The notes beneath the pieces are model-generated. The model ran no database searches. It was not told the origin of the DNA and worked only from the letters and a program-made list of their open reading frames with translations. Of a stretch of 6,118 nucleotides of DNA, positions 5,508-6,118 are shown in pieces. Each line of letters opens with the position of its first letter. The first letter of the stretch is position 1. Both the position numbers and the translations under genes were made by a program. The DNA is from Pseudomonadota bacterium (lineage in GTDB: Bacteria > Desulfobacterota > BSN033 > G020346125): NCBI GenBank assembly GCA_030673585.1, contig DAOVIU010000083.1, forward strand, positions 1-6,118. Direction: 5' to 3'.

Positions 5508-5715
5508 GGGTGTGCTTCGATAGCCTCATTCCCACATAGCGAAGAGCCGCTATTTCTGAGAACGGTGCCCGACATAGCTCATGAGTCATAAGTCCGAATC
5601 TGGGGTGGAGTCCTGGACGGCGAAGTATAGTGGGCTGTGAGACCCTGCTTAGCGCACACACACGCGTAGCTCACCATCTACACACGATCTTTTCCCCCAT
5701 TGAAGTCCCGGGTGA
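5483..5715 (+). repeat. Near-identical short direct repeats flanking about 200 bp
   Basis: GAAGTCCCCGGGTGA (5483-5497) and GAAGTCCCGGGTGA (5702-5715) differ only by one C. They bracket a 204-bp segment with no convincing coding sequence, and the left copy lies right at the amidohydrolase breakpoint. They could be traces of an insertion or recombination event; the palindromic CCCGGG core also allows a protein-binding explanation. Confidence 0.45.
5508..5699. other. Non-coding segment of unknown origin beside the amidohydrolase breakpoint
   Basis: No ribosome site, recognisable protein or RNA family was found here on either strand. The visible structure includes a perfect hairpin ATAGCG-AAGAGC-CGCTAT (5536-5553), an 8-bp palindrome CTCATGAG (5578-5585) and a CA-rich run (about 5653-5665). 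From 5510 the plus strand reads GTGTGCTTCGATAG, loosely like the 5' end of group II introns, but no domain V or maturase follows, so this is only a possibility. The minus-strand open frame across 5434-5661 looks like chance coding. Confidence 0.3.
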
Positions 5716-5728
5716 AACAACATACGAT
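5700..5728 (+). promoter_or_regulatory. Predicted sigma-70 promoter for the small membrane protein and downstream gene
   Basis: TTGAAG (5700-5705) and TACGAT (5723-5728) are separated by the ideal 17 bp, with four of six matches in each box. Transcription would begin near 5735 and leave a leader of about 117 nt before ATG 5852. The -35 box overlaps the right copy of the direct repeat. Confidence 0.35.
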
Positions 5729-5828
5729 AGTTTATCGCGCTACTGCAATCGTGAACTATGCGGATCAGACATTTGGGTCTGAAGGTGAGCCAGAAGCCGT
5801 GGGGGGCGGCGGTGCCGTAAGAGCCCCC
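5727..5828 (+). other. Structured stretch upstream of the 5852 gene, candidate 5' leader RNA
   Basis: Three inverted repeats follow one another: ATAGTT/AACTAT (5727-5732 with 5754-5759), TCAGAC/GTCTGA (5765-5770 with 5777-5782) and GGGGGC/GCCCCC (5802-5807 with 5823-5828), the last enclosing a GGC/GCC pair. Between the last two lies GGTGAGCCAGAAGCCG. The last stem ends 12 nt before the ribosome site. I could not match it to a known riboswitch. The first stem would be only partly transcribed from the promoter proposed here. Confidence 0.3.
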
Positions 5829-5851
5829 GGGTCCTTTGAGGGGAAGACGAA

Positions 5852-6013
5852 ATGCCATCAGAGTTCTCGATTAAGGTCCTCTTTATCGCAACCTGCCTTG
5901 TTGTGCCCTTTTTATGGGGACTAGCGGTGGAAGCCTTGTTTTCACGCCTGGGGAAACGGGGCCGCCGTGATGGAAAAGATCGCGGTCGGGATAAGGCCAA
6001 CCAAACCCCGTAA
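5852..6013 (+). CDS. Small single-pass membrane protein, 53 residues
   Basis: ATG 5852-5854 is preceded by GAGGGG with 8 nt spacing and the frame closes at TAA 6011-6013. Residues 7-30 (IKVLFIATCLVVPFLWGLAVEALF) give one membrane helix, followed by a very basic, polar tail (SRLGKRGRRDGKDRGRDKAN) that should face the cytoplasm. No family is recognised. It lies 52 nt before another gene start on the same strand with an equally good ribosome site. Small membrane proteins next to sodium/solute symporters are a known arrangement, so it may be an accessory subunit, but this rests on context alone. Confidence 0.68.
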   Translation: MPSEFSIKVLFIATCLVVPFLWGLAVEALFSRLGKRGRRDGKDRGRDKANQTP

Positions 6014-6065
6014 CTGTTAGATCTGAGATTCAAATCTTTTTACAAAAAACAATGAGGGGAAGTAC

Positions 6066-6118
6066 ATGACAGGCTTTGAGATTACCCCCTGGGGGGCTGT
6101 TGGGGTGGGGCTATTTGG
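6066..6118 (+). CDS. 5' end of a gene running off the window, possibly a membrane transporter
   Basis: ATG 6066-6068 has GAGGGGA 5 nt upstream. Only 17 codons are visible, MTGFEITPWGAVGVGLF, with a polar start leading into a hydrophobic, glycine-rich stretch that looks like a first membrane helix. Starts of this kind occur in sodium:solute symporters, which would fit the small membrane protein just upstream and an amino-acid amidohydrolase remnant nearby, but the family cannot be settled from this length. Confidence 0.6.
   Translation, partial: MTGFEITPWGAVGVGLF

Noticed and set aside
5434..5661. 75-residue minus-strand open frame MCALSRVSQP...
   Set aside because: It overlaps the amidohydrolase remnant in another frame, has no ribosome site and a composition rich in Arg, His, Ser and Pro, as expected of chance frames.
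5649..6033. Minus-strand frames 5649-5858 and 5740-6033 and plus-strand frame 5700-5924
   Set aside because: They cover the leader and the 53-residue gene in other frames; the frame starting at 5852 has the better ribosome site and a clean membrane helix.

Overview
The window looks like a chromosomal segment of a Gram-negative bacterium, most likely a deltaproteobacterium (Desulfobacterota) or close relative. The reasons are a moderate GC content, a Spy/CpxP-like exported protein, an ECF sigma/anti-sigma pair, a GAF-GGDEF diguanylate cyclase with what looks like a sigma-54 promoter, and a protein tail resembling CFI-box-CTERM proteins. The taxonomic call is inference only. No rRNA, tRNA, CRISPR array or intact mobile element was seen.

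Layout from left to right. Bases 1-223 (+) hold the C-terminal end of a membrane-anchored protein. Bases 325-2230 (-) form an envelope-stress style operon, transcribed right to left: ECF sigma factor, zinc-finger anti-sigma factor with one membrane segment, and an exported Spy/CpxP-like helical protein. An ECF-type promoter (GGAACC, 15 bp, CGTAAT) lies in front of the sigma gene, so the module probably controls itself. A terminator at about 2339-2374 separates it from the next unit. Bases 2408-3846 (-) form a two-gene signalling operon: an unrecognised 125-residue protein followed by a GAF-GGDEF diguanylate cyclase with an intact active site and inhibitory site. A good sigma-54 promoter match sits just upstream, with a perfect 7-bp dyad overlapping the expected transcription start. 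Bases 3935-4837 (-) encode a stand-alone homocysteine S-methyltransferase domain protein with all three zinc-ligand cysteines; its predicted sigma-70 promoter carries a 5-3-5 dyad in the spacer.

The right end is rearranged. Bases 5028-5507 (-) keep only the C-terminal third of an M20-family amidohydrolase; homology stops near 5450 and the catalytic N-terminal part is absent. Bases 5508-5851 contain no convincing gene but have several short hairpins, a 14/15-nt near-identical direct repeat (5483-5497 and 5702-5715), and a predicted promoter reading rightward. Bases 5852-6013 (+) encode a 53-residue membrane protein too short for ordinary gene calling, and a further gene starts at 6066 and runs off the window. 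This pair resembles the small-subunit plus transporter arrangement seen for some sodium/solute symporters, but too little is visible to be sure.

The most interesting points are the sigma-54-driven pairing of an unknown small protein with a diguanylate cyclase, the self-contained sigma/anti-sigma/Spy-like module, and the broken amidohydrolase next to a structured, repeat-flanked non-coding segment.
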